A DNA stretch of 64,000 bases, taken from NCBI RefSeq assembly GCF_900102965.1, contig NZ_FNGM01000016.1, forward strand, positions 62,001 through 126,000, read 5' to 3'. The notes under the pieces were generated by a model that saw nothing but the letters and a program-made list of their open reading frames with translations, was not told where the DNA came from and ran no database searches. Of the stretch, positions 61,953 through 64,000 are shown piece after piece. Position numbers and translations under genes: made by a program. The DNA is from Paenibacillus jilunlii (GTDB lineage: Bacteria > Bacillota > Bacilli > Paenibacillales > Paenibacillaceae). Position 1 is the first letter of the stretch, and each line of letters starts with the position of its first letter.

Positions 61953-62059
61953 GTTGAAACCCCGCTCTGCACAAAGTGTAAGAGTAAAGATCATAGGGGA
62001 CAAAAAGTATCCATATGCTTAGATGTAGGCAAATAAAATGTCCGCGAGGAGGGATTGAA

Positions 62060-62875
62060 TTGAGTGAATTTGTGGCCCGGTCGCTAGATGAAATACGCTT
62101 TTGGTCCAGGATCATGAAGGAGCATTCACTTTTTTTGGGCTTGGGGTTTAGAGCGGAGGATACGCAGCTGAAGAATGAAGCTAACCAGTTTTACGCTGTT
62201 TTTGAGGATATCGAGAGAAGGTCCTATGAATTTCAGGCCGACACTGACCCTCATACCATTCAGGCTTTTAACACGGAGGTTCGTATTGCGGCCACTAATA
62301 TTTGGGCATTCAAAAGGAAGGTGCTGGGCCTTATCCTGCAATGCAAGCTTCCGGGGCAAACCAACTTCCCTTTGCTGGTTGACCATGTAAGCCGGGAGGC
62401 TAATTATTTCAGAAACCGCTTGGAGGAGCTCAACTCAGGAACACTCGAACCGCTGCCGGATGCCATTATTGATGAGAATGTTTTTTTCCTGAAGATCATG
62501 GCCGATCATGCCAAATTTATTAGTCATTTGCTTGACCCGTCGGAACGGAAACTGGTGGATCAAGCGCGGGAATTCAGCAATGATTTTGATAAGCTGGTGT
62601 TCCAGGCAGTGGATTTGAGCCACATGCGCCCTCAATCCCAGACCGTTCCGCTCCTCAGCCAATTTGTGGATGAAAACCGGGTGTCTGTAAAATCATTGCG
62701 TGATTTCAAGAAAACCGCACGCGACTTAATCGAAGAATGCCGGATAAAAAGCATCATCCATCCCTTGTTGGCGGACCATGTATTCCGTGAAGCTGAACGG
62801 TTTCTCTTCATCCTCGATATGTTCGACCAATCCTTATCCGGTGCAAAAGTGAACAAACGGGAAATCCTTTATTAG
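62060..62875 (+). CDS. DUF2935-family protein
   Basis: A 272-residue helical protein with two related halves. The first begins RSLDEIRFWSRIMKEHSLFLGLGF; the second begins DENVFFLKIMADHAKFISHLLDPSER. Each half has the E..FW...EH/DH-type His/Glu pattern that in DUF2935 proteins binds a metal pair. The start is TTG six bases after AGGAGGG. Function is not established; Bacillus and Paenibacillus homologues are common. Confidence 0.82.
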   Translation: MSEFVARSLDEIRFWSRIMKEHSLFLGLGFRAEDTQLKNEANQFYAVFEDIERRSYEFQADTDPHTIQAFNTEVRIAATNIWAFKRKVLGLILQCKLPGQTNFPLLVDHVSREANYFRNRLEELNSGTLEPLPDAIIDENVFFLKIMADHAKFISHLLDPSERKLVDQAREFSNDFDKLVFQAVDLSHMRPQSQTVPLLSQFVDENRVSVKSLRDFKKTARDLIEECRIKSIIHPLLADHVFREAERFLFILDMFDQSLSGAKVNKREILY

Positions 62876-62902
62876 AATAGGAACTCCAGCTGAAAAGCAA
62901 AA

Positions 62903-62934
62903 AAAAACCGCCGGTGATGCACCTGCGGTTTTTA
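62903..62934. terminator. Bidirectional terminator between convergent genes
   Basis: AAACCGC(C)GGTG / CACCTGCGGTTT, flanked by nine A on one side and TTTTT on the other. A second stem, CCGGGGGA...TCCCCCGG at about 62945-62991, lies between it and the minus-strand gene. Confidence 0.8.
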
Positions 62935-63026
62935 AGGTGAAGACCGGGGGAATCCCGGACCCTATGTTAGGCCCGCGGGACATCCCCCGGCTTTGGTACT
63001 TTACACTTGGAGCCTTGGAGCTGTGC

Positions 63027-64000
63027 TCAATTCGGATAACCAGAAATCAGGGTGATGTACTGCTCTTCAGAGAATACTCTGGCTGTTCCTGTCCCGTCAG
63101 CATCCGCTCTGTATTTAATCTTGTAAGTTCCAGCAGCGGGGATGTTCTTGTTTTGAAGCTGGAAGGCAATATCTGACGTCGCCGACGCGTTACCCGTGAA
63201 TGTGAGTGTGTGCCCGCCATTGCTGATCTGGTCTGCGGTCGGATGAACCCAGCCGCTGATGCTATAGTAATCATTGGTGCTGAAGGTCAGCCCCTCCATA
63301 GTTACTTCTATAACCGCATTGGTGAATTTTTCACTGCTGAAAAAATCAAAACGGACCGTAGTTGCTGTGCTTGCGGGTGTAAAATACTTCGTTTTACTGC
63401 CAGCCCCGTCAAATCCGTATAAGAGGGAAGGCAGGGTTGGAGCTGTCGATTTTTGCAGTATGATCTCTATGGCATGTTCAGCATCCTTCGCTGATTCGTT
63501 CCCGGACGCATCTGTGGCAGTAATCACAAAACGGTAATTGCCTGCAGGAAGGTCACCGATGTTCGCAGCGGCTACAGAACCGTCTTCAACGCTTGTGCCC
63601 ACAGAAAGGGCAGCCCCTAATTCACCCTCGTCAACCTGACTGTTTTCATTCACGTCACTCCAGCTGTACACCTGCACTGCTGCGTCTTGTTCACTAACTG
63701 CGGAAGCGGCACCGGTAATCTGGTCCTGCGTCCCGTTGTAATTATCAACAGCCGTAAACTTGTGCACATCCACTTCAGGAGCGGTTACATCAGGAGCTTC
63801 ATTTTTGGTCAATGAAAAGCTGAAAGCATGTGCCGCATCTTTGGGAGATTCATTTCCCTCTGAATCAGTAGCGGTAATTACGACAGTATAGTTTCCGGCT
63901 GAAAAATCACCGATGTCCGCAGCGGTCACAGAACCGTCAGCAAGGCTGGCACCCAGTGGCTTGGCTGTGTAAAGCTCATCCGCGTCAACCAAACCATTTT
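63027..64000 (-). CDS. Repetitive extracellular protein, C-terminal part (5' end outside window)
   Basis: The frame is open to the right edge, so at least 323 residues of a larger protein are visible. It holds two copies of a roughly 100-residue bacterial-Ig-like unit. Each has a Ca-binding-like turn (NGLVDADEL and NENSQVDEGEL), then DGSV-AA-IGD-AGNY-VITATD-GNES. The C-terminal ~130 residues form a different beta domain (SKTKYFTPASTATTVRFDFFSSE..GWVHPTADQISNGGHTLTFTGNA). It has no cysteine-sorting or SLH motif in view. It is probably a secreted or surface protein; substrate unknown. Confidence 0.75.
   Translation of the reverse strand, partial: NGLVDADELYTAKPLGASLADGSVTAADIGDFSAGNYTVVITATDSEGNESPKDAAHAFSFSLTKNEAPDVTAPEVDVHKFTAVDNYNGTQDQITGAASAVSEQDAAVQVYSWSDVNENSQVDEGELGAALSVGTSVEDGSVAAANIGDLPAGNYRFVITATDASGNESAKDAEHAIEIILQKSTAPTLPSLLYGFDGAGSKTKYFTPASTATTVRFDFFSSEKFTNAVIEVTMEGLTFSTNDYYSISGWVHPTADQISNGGHTLTFTGNASATSDIAFQLQNKNIPAAGTYKIKYRADADGTGTARVFSEEQYITLISGYPN

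Overview
The window is chromosomal DNA of a spore-forming, low-to-mid GC Firmicute, most probably a Paenibacillus. The evidence is Bacillus-type gene order around the heat-shock and competence genes, sporulation genes (gpr, spoIIP, cotD-like), a GH9/GH48 cellulase pair carrying CBM3 modules, an S-layer (SLH) anchored protease, TTG/GTG starts with strong AGGAGG sites, a Leu T-box and a CIRCE element. No rRNA, tRNA, CRISPR array, prophage or intact insertion sequence was seen.

Layout. 1-3.1 kb: the end of an NCS2 purine permease and a HelD-like helicase. 3.2-6.5 kb: a dispersed-repeat intergenic region, a chemoreceptor and a CD3324-type regulator. 6.6-21.9 kb: the rarA / mnmA / cymR / cysteine desulfurase / yrrD-like / yrrI-like neighbourhood known from Bacillus. 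It is interrupted by two secreted cellulases (GH9 and GH48) and by small accessory genes (two coat-like proteins, an SRAP protein and a TudS/DUF523 protein). 22-25 kb: T-box leader and leuS. 25.3-31 kb: comER (divergent), comEA, comEB, comEC. 31-39 kb: an accessory block with two ECF sigma/anti-sigma pairs, an ABC-transporter fossil and the KDG catabolism genes (LacI regulator, kdgK, kdgA). 39-47.5 kb: holA, rpsT (opposite strand), gpr, spoIIP, yqxA-like, lepA, hemW. 47.6-50.8 kb: a second accessory block with an acetyltransferase under tandem ARG boxes, a lipoprotein, and a TetR/SDR pair. 50.9-55.8 kb: hrcA-grpE-dnaK-dnaJ. 56-64 kb: a large S8 protease with SLH domains, small unknown genes, a DUF2935 protein, and the C-terminus of a repetitive surface protein that runs off the window.

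How the genes work together. The two cellulases share Fn3-CBM3 tails and sit 27 bp apart. They form an endo/exo (GH9 processive endoglucanase plus GH48 reducing-end cellobiohydrolase) pair. The KDG kinase and aldolase with a LacI regulator handle the end product of pectin or uronate breakdown, which fits a plant-polymer lifestyle. The cysteine desulfurase, MnmA and CymR link cysteine sulfur to tRNA thiolation, and a probable thiouracil desulfurase lies inside the same cluster.

No wholly new multi-gene system was found. The most useful leads are the tandem ARG boxes over an acetyltransferase promoter, a family of roughly 190-bp intergenic repeats, ComEA without its usual SLBB domain and ComEC with a tandem-repeat insertion, and the TudS-like gene embedded among tRNA-thiolation genes. 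All assignments come from reading the sequence and from family knowledge; no database search was run.
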